From: Muribaculaceae bacterium
GTDB lineage: Bacteria; Bacteroidota; Bacteroidia; Bacteroidales; Muribaculaceae
Assembly (NCBI GenBank): GCA_023664185.1
Contig: JAMPGA010000002.1
Coordinates: 284,422 to 321,389, forward strand
DNA: 36,968 nucleotides
Direction of reading: 5' to 3'
In this document: positions 1-6,773 of the stretch, piece by piece
Numbering within the stretch: the stretch's first letter is position 1
Layout of the letters: every line of letters starts with the position of its first letter
Position numbers and translations under genes: made by a program
The notes under the pieces: generated by a model
Told to the model about the DNA's origin: nothing
Seen by the model: the letters and a program-made list of their open reading frames with translations, nothing else
Database searches by the model: none

Positions 1-29
1 ATTCCGGGGGCGGGATTACTGATAGCCAG

Positions 30-100
30 GCCTCGGAGAGGTCGATTAAGAGAGTCCAACACCCAGCGTGTGGAGCAGGGCTATGCGACCTCTTCGAGGC
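30..100. repeat. Family A nested hairpin repeat, copy 1
   Basis: The outer arms are GCCTCGGAGAGGTCG (30-44) and CGACCTCTTCGAGGC (86-100). They are reverse complements apart from one position that would be a G-U pair in RNA. The inner hairpin is imperfect. The same outer arms recur at 36799-36813 and 36857-36871. Function is unknown; it may be a non-autonomous REP-like element or an intergenic RNA hairpin. Confidence 0.7.
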
Positions 101-152
101 CGTAATTGTTCGATCATCAAAGCACCATGACAGGCATGGGGCTATAATTATA

Positions 153-283
153 TCGCCTCTCCGAGGCTTAGCTCGCCATCTCTATTCGAGGTATAACTGG
201 CATAATATGTCCTTATTGAGTATGATTCCGTGTCAGGGGCGGGATAAATGTTAGGCTCGCCTCTCCGAGGCTTAGCTCGCCAT
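153..283. repeat. 27-bp direct repeat pair (family A core, reverse orientation)
   Basis: Positions 153-179 and 257-283 are identical over 27 bp, starting TCGCCTCTCCGAGG and ending AGCTCGCCAT. Their reverse complement carries the core GCGAGCTAAGCCTCGGAGAGG. That core matches, with one or two changes, the copies at 19479-19501 and 36790-36813. The two copies start 104 bp apart, and the intervening sequence is not itself repeated. Confidence 0.8.
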
Positions 284-424
284 TTCTCTTTGAGAGGAGG
301 TCATTGGCTGCTTTATGGTTGCGATGCGAAGATCCTTGTTCTAATATTTTTGAATTGTGGGATGTGAATGTTGGAGAACTTACAATCTTAGAGATGCTAA
401 TTTTTTTTACTCAGCGATTTTAGT

Positions 425-432
425 TAATTTTG
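425..432 (+). promoter_or_regulatory. Putative -7 box for tsaD-cinA
   Basis: TAATTTTG fits the Bacteroidetes -7 consensus TAnnTTTG. It ends 7 nt before the tsaD ATG at 440, so transcription would start only about 0-4 nt upstream of the start codon, making the mRNA nearly leaderless. No clear TTTG -33 box is seen at the right distance, although the region is T-rich. Confidence 0.5.
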
Positions 433-439
433 CAACATT

Positions 440-1456
440 ATGAGCGTAATAGTATTGGGAATAGAATCGTCGTGCGACGACACGTCGGCGGCTGTAATCC
501 GCGATGGGCTTCTGCTCAGTAATGTCATAGCCTCGCAGGATGTGCATGCCGAGTATGGTGGTGTGGTGCCGGAGCTGGCCTCACGTGCACATCAGCAAAA
601 TATACTTCCCGTTGTAGACACGGCTCTGCGGCGTGCGGGGGTGGATAAACATGACCTTTCGGCCATAGCTTTCACCCGCGGCCCGGGATTGCTGGGTTCG
701 CTGCTTGTGGGCATCTCGTTTGCCAAGGGTATGTCGCTGGGTCTGAGAGTCCCGATTGTAGATGTGAACCATCTTCATGGACATGTGCTGTCTCATTTCA
801 TACGTCGTGAGGAGTCGGACATGGTGCCCGAATATCCTTTCTTGTGCCTGCTGGTGTCGGGCGGCAACAGTCAGCTTATACTGGTGCGCAACTACAACGA
901 TATGGAAATATTGGGTCGCACAATAGATGATGCAGCCGGTGAGGCGTTTGACAAGTGTGCCAAGGTGATGGGGCTTCCTTATCCCGGCGGCCCTCATATA
1001 GACAGACTCGCCGCCGAGGGCAACGCTACACGCTTTAAATTTGCCAAGCCTCATATACCTGGACTTGACTATAGTTTCAGCGGCCTGAAGACCTCGTTTC
1101 TCTATACTTTGCGAGACAATCTGAAGCTCAATCCGGCTTTTATCGAAGAGAATAAGGCCGATCTGGCCGCTTCTCTGCAGTCGACCATCATAGCCATTCT
1201 GATGGACAAGCTCGACAAGGCTGTGAAGGAGACCGGAGTAAAGACTGTTGCAATAGGTGGAGGCGTTTCGGCCAACTCGGGCGTGCGCGATGCTGTGGCT
1301 CAATATTGCAGCCTTCGTGGCCTGACAGCATTTATACCGCCTCGCCTTTTCACTACCGACAATGCCGCCATGGTGGCCATAGCCGGCTATTTCAAATATC
1401 TCGACCGCAACTTCTGCCGCTACGACGAAGTGCCGTATGCAAGGGTAAACATTTGA
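440..1456 (+). CDS. tsaD: tRNA N6-adenosine threonylcarbamoyltransferase TsaD
   Basis: TsaD transfers the threonylcarbamoyl group to A37 of ANN-decoding tRNAs in the cytoplasm, with TsaB and TsaE, to give t6A. The 338-residue product has the normal family length. It opens with the ASKHA-type phosphate loop (VLGIESSCDDTSAAV, residues 5-19) and carries the metal-binding HLHGH motif at 111-115. Other conserved segments are GPGLLGSL near 81, DDAAGEAFDKCAKV near 163, GGGVSAN near 274 and the C-terminal TDNAAMVA. The start follows a -7 box by only a few bases and is the only ATG in register. cinA begins 7 nt after the stop, so the two are probably co-transcribed. TsaB and TsaE are not in this window. 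Identification is secure. Confidence 0.97.
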   Translation: MSVIVLGIESSCDDTSAAVIRDGLLLSNVIASQDVHAEYGGVVPELASRAHQQNILPVVDTALRRAGVDKHDLSAIAFTRGPGLLGSLLVGISFAKGMSLGLRVPIVDVNHLHGHVLSHFIRREESDMVPEYPFLCLLVSGGNSQLILVRNYNDMEILGRTIDDAAGEAFDKCAKVMGLPYPGGPHIDRLAAEGNATRFKFAKPHIPGLDYSFSGLKTSFLYTLRDNLKLNPAFIEENKADLAASLQSTIIAILMDKLDKAVKETGVKTVAIGGGVSANSGVRDAVAQYCSLRGLTAFIPPRLFTTDNAAMVAIAGYFKYLDRNFCRYDEVPYARVNI

Positions 1457-1463
1457 CCATACC

Positions 1464-2738
1464 ATGCAAATCTCTGTTATTGTAATAGGTGACGAGCTGC
1501 TGATTGGGCAGGTCACCGATACCAATTCGGGTATGATAGCCCGTACGATAGCTCCCTATGGATGGAAGGTGAGAAATGTAGCGACAGTGGGCGATAATGC
1601 CGAAGATATAACCCGAGCCATCGACCAGGCATTCAGTCTGACGGATGTGGTGATAACTACCGGTGGGCTTGGCCCGACTAAGGACGATCTGACCAAACAG
1701 GTGCTGTGTGACTATTTCGGAGGCACTCTGCAGGAGGATCCGGCAGTGACTCAGAATATCCTTGAGATATTTTCACGTCGTGGGCTCACGCTCAACCGCC
1801 TCACTGCTGCCCAGGCTCTGGTGCCCACTTCATGCAGGGTGATACAGAACAGCGTGGGCACGGCGCCGATAATGTGGTTTGAGAGGCCTGACGGCAAGGT
1901 GCTCGTGTCGATGCCCGGTGTGCCCTATGAGACACGCACTATGCTCAAGGCCGAAGTGCTGCCGCAGCTGCTGGAAAAATATCATTCCGACATGGATATT
2001 GCCCATGCCACACTTATGGTGGCCGGGTTCACAGAAAGCGCTCTGGCCGAAACACTTGAGCCTATAGAGAACGCCCTGCCCGCATATCTGCATCTGGCCT
2101 ATCTGCCCAAACCGGGATTGATAAGACTCAGAGTAGATGCCCATGGCCATGGGGGAGAGTTTGTCAGAAACGAAGTGGAGCGAGTGGCCGACGAGATAGC
2201 CACGCTCTTGGGTACCGGACATGTATTGAGCCGCAGCGATCTCACGGCGGCTGAGATAATGCTGGAGCGACTCCGCCACAAAAATCTCACTATCGCCACA
2301 GCGGAGAGCTGTACAGGAGGCAATATAGCCCATCAGCTCACGCTGATACCCGGGGCATCTGATGTGGTGGAGGGTGGAATAGTGTCGTATAGCAACGATG
2401 TGAAGATGCGTGTGTTAGGTGTGAAAAGTCAGACGCTCGAGCAGCACGGCGCCGTGAGCATGGAGACTGTGCGCGAGATGACTGCCGGGGCTATGGCTGC
2501 CACCGGAGCCAAACTCACCATTGCCACAAGCGGTATAGCCGGCCCGGGAGGGGGCACTCCCGACAAACCAGTGGGAACAGTCTGGATAGCTGCCCGGCTT
2601 GACCCCGGATTTACCGACCATAAATGTGTGGAAGCGTGGACATTGGGGCATTTCACCGGCTCGCGCGACCGCATCATTGACACCGCCACTACCCATGCTC
2701 TCCTTCTGGGCATACATCTCATAGACCAGATACTTTGA
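1464..2738 (+). CDS. cinA: CinA-type protein (MoCF-like domain plus nicotinamide-nucleotide amidase)
   Basis: The 424-residue protein has the full two-domain CinA layout. The N-terminal molybdopterin-binding-like (MoCF/COG1058) domain has VIVIGDELLIGQVTDTNS at 5-22 and TTGGLGPTKDD near 65, and is linked to ADP-ribose pyrophosphatase activity in some homologues. The C-terminal CinA domain (about 265-424) has TIATAESCTGG and SGIAGPGGGTPDKPVGTVW, the signature of NMN deamidases (PncC activity). The likely role is recycling nicotinamide mononucleotide into the NAD pool. The link to competence implied by the name is historical. It lies 7 nt downstream of tsaD and probably belongs to the same operon. 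Which activities this protein has cannot be told from sequence alone. Confidence 0.93.
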   Translation: MQISVIVIGDELLIGQVTDTNSGMIARTIAPYGWKVRNVATVGDNAEDITRAIDQAFSLTDVVITTGGLGPTKDDLTKQVLCDYFGGTLQEDPAVTQNILEIFSRRGLTLNRLTAAQALVPTSCRVIQNSVGTAPIMWFERPDGKVLVSMPGVPYETRTMLKAEVLPQLLEKYHSDMDIAHATLMVAGFTESALAETLEPIENALPAYLHLAYLPKPGLIRLRVDAHGHGGEFVRNEVERVADEIATLLGTGHVLSRSDLTAAEIMLERLRHKNLTIATAESCTGGNIAHQLTLIPGASDVVEGGIVSYSNDVKMRVLGVKSQTLEQHGAVSMETVREMTAGAMAATGAKLTIATSGIAGPGGGTPDKPVGTVWIAARLDPGFTDHKCVEAWTLGHFTGSRDRIIDTATTHALLLGIHLIDQIL

Positions 2739-2765
2739 CACTACCTTAATAATATACCTATTACC

Positions 2766-4250
2766 ATGAAACAGTTTTATGTCTTCACAGCCATGATGGC
2801 CGCGTCGGCTATGGCCTATGCTGCCTTACCTCAGGTGTGGCCGGCGCCCGGCGCTACAGTGTCGCCCGATACCCGACTCACCATCACATTTCCCTCAGCG
2901 CCCACCCTTGGGACAGAAGGAGTGATACGCATATTCGACGCTGCCACCCATCAGCAGGTGGACAGCCTCGACCTCTCAATCCCCGCCGGCCCCACTTCCC
3001 GCACCACTCTGCCCAAGGCTCCGTATACGCTCGAGCCCTATAACTATCTGCAGCCACGACAGACCAATGCCACCTGTACACCCGGCACACCGTCGGGGAC
3101 CGCCGCTCGCGATACCTCGCTCTATCAGCTCACCATCATCGGGGGCTTCACTGACGGATTTCATTTCCATCCCGTGATCATCAAAGAGAACCAGGCAGAG
3201 ATATATCCTCACAACAATCTTCTGCAATATGGTCGAGAGTATTATGTCACTATTCCAGCCTCAGCTTTCACACTTGAGAAAGGCAAATTCAAAGGGATTA
3301 CGCCCAAGGATGGGTGGAGATTCACTACCCGAGCTCAGGCTCCCGACGCTAAGCAGCGCAATCTCACCGTGGCCCGCGACGGCTCGGGCGACTTCCTCAC
3401 CCTGCAGGGTGCTCTCGACTATATCCCCGACTTCAGCACTGAGCCCTGGCATATACTGGTAAAAAATGGCGACTATGAGGAAATCATTTATTTCCGTAAC
3501 AAATGCAATCTCACCATCGAGGGGGAGAGTCGCGAAGGTGCCTATGTGCACTATGCCAACAATGAGGTATTCAATCCCCATCCCGCCGACGTCAGCACCA
3601 ATGAGTGGCTGGGCACATTCCCCTCGCGCCGAGCTGCTTTCATGGCCGACAACTGCCGCGACCTCACTCTCAAGAATCTCACCATAGCCACCACACTCAC
3701 CGGCCAGGCCGAGGGTCTGCTCATAAACGGTGAACGCACCCGGGTGGAAAACGTCACGATCATCGGCTCGGGCGACGCACTGCAGGTCAACGGCTCCACC
3801 TATCTGGAGAAATGCTCCATCTCCGGACACGGCGACACCGTGCTTGGACGCGGCCCAGCCTTCTTTAAAGACTGTGTGCTCACCTCCACACACGCATTTG
3901 CCTGGATACGCAACGGCTCGGCAAATCATGGCGATGTCTTTGTGGACTGCACCTTCATAGGCACCACCTCGCAGGCCTATTTCGCACGCACCAACGGCAC
4001 ATATCCCCACTGCGAATTTGTGCTTATAGACTGCACGCTCGAAGGCATCCCCGCTCAGGGATGGGGCGGACTCGATAGGGGCGACAACACATATGTGCGC
4101 TACTGGGAGAGCGGTAGCCGCAACCCCGACGGGACTCCGGCCGACACATCGCAGCGTGCCGAGGGCTCGCGTGTGCTCGACCCCGTGGCCGACAAAGCGC
4201 TTATCGACCTCTATCGCAATCCCGAGTGGGTGCTGGGGTGGAGACCTTGA
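2766..4250 (+). CDS. Secreted pectinesterase-like protein (CE8-type beta-helix)
   Basis: This is a 494-residue exported protein. A signal peptide covers residues 1-19, with the cleavage motif AYA before ALPQ. Next comes an N-terminal Ig-like beta-sandwich region (about 25-190), then a pectin methylesterase beta-helix domain (about 198-490). Family landmarks are LTVARDGSGDF (200-210), GDYEE (235-239, matching the GxYxE motif) and GQAEG (313-317). The two acidic positions expected in the active site match D337 (GSGDALQ) and D357 (GHGDTVLGRG), and the arginine of LGRPW matches R408 (YFART). The motifs are looser than in plant or Dickeya enzymes, so the substrate could be an unusual methyl-esterified galacturonan. 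The enzyme would act in the periplasm or at the cell surface. It is 27 nt from cinA and has no polysaccharide-utilisation genes beside it. Confidence 0.82.
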   Translation: MKQFYVFTAMMAASAMAYAALPQVWPAPGATVSPDTRLTITFPSAPTLGTEGVIRIFDAATHQQVDSLDLSIPAGPTSRTTLPKAPYTLEPYNYLQPRQTNATCTPGTPSGTAARDTSLYQLTIIGGFTDGFHFHPVIIKENQAEIYPHNNLLQYGREYYVTIPASAFTLEKGKFKGITPKDGWRFTTRAQAPDAKQRNLTVARDGSGDFLTLQGALDYIPDFSTEPWHILVKNGDYEEIIYFRNKCNLTIEGESREGAYVHYANNEVFNPHPADVSTNEWLGTFPSRRAAFMADNCRDLTLKNLTIATTLTGQAEGLLINGERTRVENVTIIGSGDALQVNGSTYLEKCSISGHGDTVLGRGPAFFKDCVLTSTHAFAWIRNGSANHGDVFVDCTFIGTTSQAYFARTNGTYPHCEFVLIDCTLEGIPAQGWGGLDRGDNTYVRYWESGSRNPDGTPADTSQRAEGSRVLDPVADKALIDLYRNPEWVLGWRP

Positions 4251-4301
4251 CCACAATCAGGGTTAAAAAATGTAAGCGATTGCTAATTTCGCGTTTTCAT
4301 T

Positions 4302-4333
4302 TTTGGCAAAGACACAAAAAATCATTAACTTTG
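4302..4333 (+). promoter_or_regulatory. Promoter of the rpmB-rpmG-DUF4295 operon
   Basis: A -33 TTTG (4302-4305) and a -7 TAACTTTG (4326-4333) are separated by 20 nt, an excellent match to the Bacteroidetes primary-sigma consensus. Transcription should start near 4339, giving a leader of about 125 nt before rpmB. Confidence 0.75.
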
Positions 4334-4339
4334 CAGCCG

Positions 4340-4463
4340 AGTTTTGTGGCTCATCCTCGAAAGCCGGCGGAAAGATGCACCGACAGGCGATATGAGACGT
4401 GAGATGGCGGCCACCGGCTCCCTGTCAACACATGTAAAATCAAAGAGATAAAAACCAACAGCC
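4340..4463 (+). promoter_or_regulatory. Structured 5' leader of the rpmB operon
   Basis: The roughly 125-nt leader is long for this group and contains two six-base complementary pairs. AGCCGG (4362-4367) pairs with CCGGCT (4414-4419), and GACAGG (4382-4387) pairs with CCTGTC (4421-4426). The pairs interleave, so they form either a pseudoknot or two mutually exclusive folds. Both are GC-rich within an otherwise mixed leader. Ribosomal-protein operons often carry autoregulatory leaders, but no known L28/L33 leader is recognised here, and coincidence is possible. Confidence 0.35.
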
Positions 4464-4721
4464 ATGTCAAAAATTTGTCAGATTACCGGCAAGAAAGCAA
4501 TGGTGGGCAACAATGTGTCGCACTCCAAGCGTCGCACCAAGCGCAAGTTTGATGTCAATCTCTTCAACAAGAAATTCTTCTGGGTTGAGGAGCAGGCTTG
4601 GATCACCCTGACCATCTCGGCCGCAGGGCTCCGCACCATCAACAAGAAAGGCCTCGACGCTGCCATCAAGGAAGCAGCTCAGAAAGGCTATATAAATGAA
4701 ATCACATACCTGGATATTTAA
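4464..4721 (+). CDS. rpmB: 50S ribosomal protein L28
   Basis: The 85-residue basic protein has the L28 signature. It starts [11 protein letters not shown], followed by the lysine/arginine-rich [11 protein letters not shown] and the beta-strand segment [10 protein letters not shown]. The C-terminal part has [18 protein letters not shown]. It is part of the large ribosomal subunit, near the L1 stalk and the E site. It is first in a three-gene operon behind a strong promoter and a long leader; L33 follows after 11 nt. The length is normal for Bacteroidetes L28, which is slightly longer than the E. coli protein. Confidence 0.97.
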   Translation: MSKICQITGKKAMVGNNVSHSKRRTKRKFDVNLFNKKFFWVEEQAWITLTISAAGLRTINKKGLDAAIKEAAQKGYINEITYLDI

Positions 4722-4732
4722 TATAACAGAAG

Positions 4733-4921
4733 ATGGCAAAGAAAGCTAAAGGAAATCGCGTTCAGGTCATCCTCGAGTGCACCGAACACAAGGCCAGCGG
4801 TATGCCCGGTACTTCCCGTTACATCACCACAAAGAACCGCAAAAATACCACTGAGCGTCTGGAGTTGAAGAAATACAACCCCATTCTCAAGAAAGTAACT
4901 GTACACAAAGAAATCAAATAA
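4733..4921 (+). CDS. rpmG: 50S ribosomal protein L33
   Basis: This 62-residue protein has typical L33 features: [16 protein letters not shown] at the start, [12 protein letters not shown] in the middle, and [13 protein letters not shown] near the end. It has only one cysteine (residue 16), so it lacks the paired CxxC motifs that bind zinc and belongs to the C-minus type. It lies in the large subunit near L28, and the 11-nt spacing fits co-transcription with rpmB. Confidence 0.96.
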   Translation: MAKKAKGNRVQVILECTEHKASGMPGTSRYITTKNRKNTTERLELKKYNPILKKVTVHKEIK

Positions 4922-4934
4922 TCCTCACTGACTC

Positions 4935-5084
4935 ATGGCAAAGAAAACCGTCGCCTCTCTTCAGAAAGGAGAAGGCCGTACCTATAGCAAGGTTATCAAA
5001 GTAGTCAAGTCGGCGAAGACAGGTGCATACACCTTCCAGGAACAGATGGTTCCCAACGACGCCGTCAAGGACATCCTCAAATAA
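4935..5084 (+). CDS. DUF4295 small protein
   Basis: This is a 49-residue basic ORF, MAKKTVASLQ through NDAVKDILK, with 14 nt between it and rpmG. A short lysine-rich protein at this position after L33 is characteristic of Bacteroidetes and is described as the DUF4295 family. The starting MAKKTVASLQKGEG and ending QMVPNDAVKDILK support that assignment. Its constant place next to L28 and L33 suggests a ribosome-linked role, but no function is established. It is the last gene of the operon; a strong hairpin follows 31 nt after the stop. It is short but the call is well supported by position, composition and termination. Confidence 0.88.
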   Translation: MAKKTVASLQKGEGRTYSKVIKVVKSAKTGAYTFQEQMVPNDAVKDILK

Positions 5085-5114
5085 GGATTTTTCCATCCCT
5101 GAATACCTCACAAC

Positions 5115-5154
5115 CGCAGGGCCTGGATTCGTGCAAGCGAATCCAGACCCTGCG
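5115..5154 (+). terminator. Hairpin ending the rpmB operon
   Basis: A long stem pairs CGCAGGG-CTGGATTCG with CGAATCCAG-CCCTGCG, with one mismatch and a 6-nt loop. The sequence after it (TTATTGTGGGG) is only weakly T-rich, so this may be a processing or 3'-protecting hairpin as much as a classical intrinsic terminator. Confidence 0.65.
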
Positions 5155-5248
5155 TTATTGTGGGGGTGTATCAGTACCTGAAACGTTAAAAATAAGTTTA
5201 GTTGCAATATTGTATCGCAACTGTAACATAAATGTAACAAATGTTCGT

Positions 5249-5256
5249 TACCTTTG
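5249..5256 (+). promoter_or_regulatory. Promoter -7 box with no downstream ORF
   Basis: TACCTTTG matches TAnnTTTG exactly and is followed by CATT, a common context in this group. No perfect TTTG lies 19-21 nt upstream. Transcription would start near 5262 and run towards the terminator at 5375, with no coding sequence between. Confidence 0.5.
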
Positions 5257-5261
5257 CATTG

Positions 5262-5407
5262 TGAAAATAAAACGGCCATTTAGAGCCGACAAGATATAAA
5301 AATCAATACCTGACACAGAAAATAACGGTTGCAAAATAATAGTTTAGACTAAACCAATCATTTATCGCATCAATAGGGTTGCTCAACAGAGCGACCCTAA
5401 TTTTTTT
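5262..5407 (+). ncRNA. Candidate small non-coding RNA (about 145 nt)
   Basis: The unit has a Bacteroidetes -7 box at 5249-5256 and a textbook intrinsic terminator at 5375-5407, but no credible ORF between them on the plus strand. It could form local hairpins: CGGC/GCCG near 5272-5287 and GTTTA-GAC-TAAAC near 5342-5354. It is separated from the rpmB operon by that operon's own hairpin and is convergent with the aminotransferase gene. No known RNA family is recognised. It is called from signals only, with no expression evidence. Confidence 0.45.
5375..5407 (+). terminator. Intrinsic terminator
   Basis: The stem AGGGTTGCTC (5375-5384) and GAGCGACCCT (5389-5398) has ten pairs including one G-T, with an AACA loop. 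It is followed by AA and seven Ts. The T-tract is on the plus strand, so it terminates rightward transcription, not the aminotransferase operon. Confidence 0.8.
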
Positions 5408-5463
5408 GTGTGACCTAAAGGAGTAAGCTGGGGCAAAACATAGCGGGCTCGAGGGTGGGCATA

Positions 5464-5500
5464 ATATTAGAGCCACACTCCCGGAGTGTGGCTCTAATAT
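5464..5500. repeat. Perfect 17-bp palindrome (family A inner hairpin)
   Basis: Arms 5464-5480 and 5484-5500 are perfect reverse complements around a CCG loop and contain AGAGCCACAC/GTGTGGCTCT. The same inner hairpin occurs at 36823-36847. Degenerate outer-arm remnants flank it (CTCGAGG near 5449, CCTCTGCGAGG near 5503). It sits at the 3' end of the minus-strand aminotransferase and could act as its terminator or 3' stabiliser, although there is no T-tract. Confidence 0.75.
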
Positions 5501-5552
5501 TTCCTCTGCGAGGTTGGGCACGTATGAATTCATTCACCTCTCACCTCGGGTT

Positions 5553-6752
5553 CTACTCTGTTCTGCCGGGGTAGGCTTTGAGAGCGGCTGCGAGGACTTT
5601 CATGGCGCGTGCGAGGTCTTCTTTTTTCAATACGTAGGCCATGCGCACTTCGTCGTGGCCCATGCCGGGTGTGGTATAGAAGCCTGAGGCGGGAGCCATG
5701 AAGATGGTGTCGCCGTCCAGATTGAAGTCGCTGAGACACCATTGGCAGAAGCGATCGGCATCGTCAACCGGGAGTTTTACCACAGTATAGAAGGCACCCA
5801 TGGGTATGGGTGTGTAGCATCCGGGGATCTTGTTGATCTGATCGATCAGGAATTTGCGTCGCTCCACATACTCATTGTAGGTCTCAAGCATGTAGCCTGG
5901 CGATGTATCGATCGAAGCCTCAGCCACGATCTGGCCCAACAGTGGCGGACTCAGACGTGCCTGGCAGAACTTCATTATGTTCTTTTTGAGCTCGGGGTGC
6001 TTTGTGATGAGTGCGCCTATGCGGATGCCACACTCGTTGTAGCGCTTGGATACGGAGTCGATCAGCACAACCTGCTCCTCTACGCCTGGCAGATGGAAGG
6101 CCGAGATGTAGGGTGCACCCGTGTAGCAGAACTCGCGGTATACCTCGTCGGAAAAGAGAAAGAGATCGTATTTCTTGACCAAATCGCGTATCTGCAGCAT
6201 CTCCTTCATGGTGTAGAGATAGCCGGTGGGGTTGTTGGGGTTGCAGATGAGTATGCCCTTGGTGCTGGGAGTGATGAGTTCTTCAAATTTTTCAACCGGG
6301 GGGAGTGAGAAACCGTCGTCGATATTGGATGGCACGGTGATGATCTTGGCTCCGGCCGATATGGCAAAGGCCATATAGTTGGCATAGGCGGGCTCGGGCA
6401 CTATTATCTCATCGCCCGGATCAAGGCATGCCAGAAAGGCGAAAAGCACGGCCTCAGAGCCTCCGGCCGTGACGATGATATCGTCGACATCCACTTCGAT
6501 GTTGAAGCGGTGATAGTATTCCTTGAGCTTCTTGCGCAGCGAGAGCAGGCCGTCTGACGGGCTGTATTCGAGCACCTCGCGGTCGATGTTGCGCAGTGCC
6601 TCAAGGCCCTCTCTGGGCGTGGGCAGATCTGGCTGGCCAATATTGAGGTGGAACACATTGAGCCCACGGGCTTTGGCCTCAGCAGCCAGAGGAGCCAGGC
6701 GCCTGATAGGCGATGCGGGCATGAGAGTGCCGCGTTCGGATACTTTTGGCAT
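5553..6752 (-). CDS. PLP-dependent class I/II aminotransferase (aspartate aminotransferase-like)
   Basis: The 399-residue fold-type I enzyme has all main landmarks: NIGQPDLPTP (37-46), TAGGSEA (95-101), NPNNPTG (171-177), SDEVYREF with the PLP-pyridine aspartate D202, the Schiff-base lysine K236 in SVSKRYN, and R244. The C-terminal EVRMAYVL holds the usual substrate-carboxylate arginine. The closest type is the prokaryotic aspartate/tyrosine/aromatic aminotransferase group, but substrate cannot be fixed: aspartate, aromatic, alanine or N-succinyl-diaminopimelate are all possible. It lies 21 nt downstream of the GlmU-like gene and is probably the second gene of that operon. The start MPKVSERG is the only sensible one. 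Confidence 0.9.
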   Translation of the reverse strand: MPKVSERGTLMPASPIRRLAPLAAEAKARGLNVFHLNIGQPDLPTPREGLEALRNIDREVLEYSPSDGLLSLRKKLKEYYHRFNIEVDVDDIIVTAGGSEAVLFAFLACLDPGDEIIVPEPAYANYMAFAISAGAKIITVPSNIDDGFSLPPVEKFEELITPSTKGILICNPNNPTGYLYTMKEMLQIRDLVKKYDLFLFSDEVYREFCYTGAPYISAFHLPGVEEQVVLIDSVSKRYNECGIRIGALITKHPELKKNIMKFCQARLSPPLLGQIVAEASIDTSPGYMLETYNEYVERRKFLIDQINKIPGCYTPIPMGAFYTVVKLPVDDADRFCQWCLSDFNLDGDTIFMAPASGFYTTPGMGHDEVRMAYVLKKEDLARAMKVLAAALKAYPGRTE

Positions 6753-6773
6753 AGGGGTGTAGGTATTAGCGGG

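Larger units (their letters stand above)
1..439. repeat. Repeat-rich intergenic region before tsaD
   Basis: No credible gene is present. The stretch holds several copies of the family A hairpin repeat seen elsewhere in the window. One copy spans 30-100: its outer arms (30-44 and 86-100) pair over 15 positions with a single G/T wobble, and they enclose a weaker inner hairpin built on CCAACAC/GTGTGGA. Two further copies of the core (153-179 and 257-283) are identical over 27 bp and lie in the opposite orientation. The last 80 bases are AT-rich and contain the tsaD promoter. The part before base 1 is not visible, so an upstream gene end cannot be excluded. Confidence 0.75.

Noticed and set aside
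1..300. CRISPR array from the repeated motifs
   Set aside because: Copies are few, irregularly spaced, palindromic throughout and scattered across the window in both orientations; no cas genes are present.
3261..4256. 331-codon minus-strand ORF opposite the pectinesterase gene
   Set aside because: Complete antisense shadow of a well-supported gene; its composition reflects the reverse complement of GC-rich codons and no family is recognisable.
4914..5279. 121-codon minus-strand ORF opposite the DUF4295 gene
   Set aside because: It covers the DUF4295 gene and the operon-end hairpin in antisense; the forward 49-residue gene is far better supported.
5303..5533. 76-codon minus-strand ORF
   Set aside because: It overlaps the family A palindrome and the candidate small RNA with its terminator, and shows no protein-like features.
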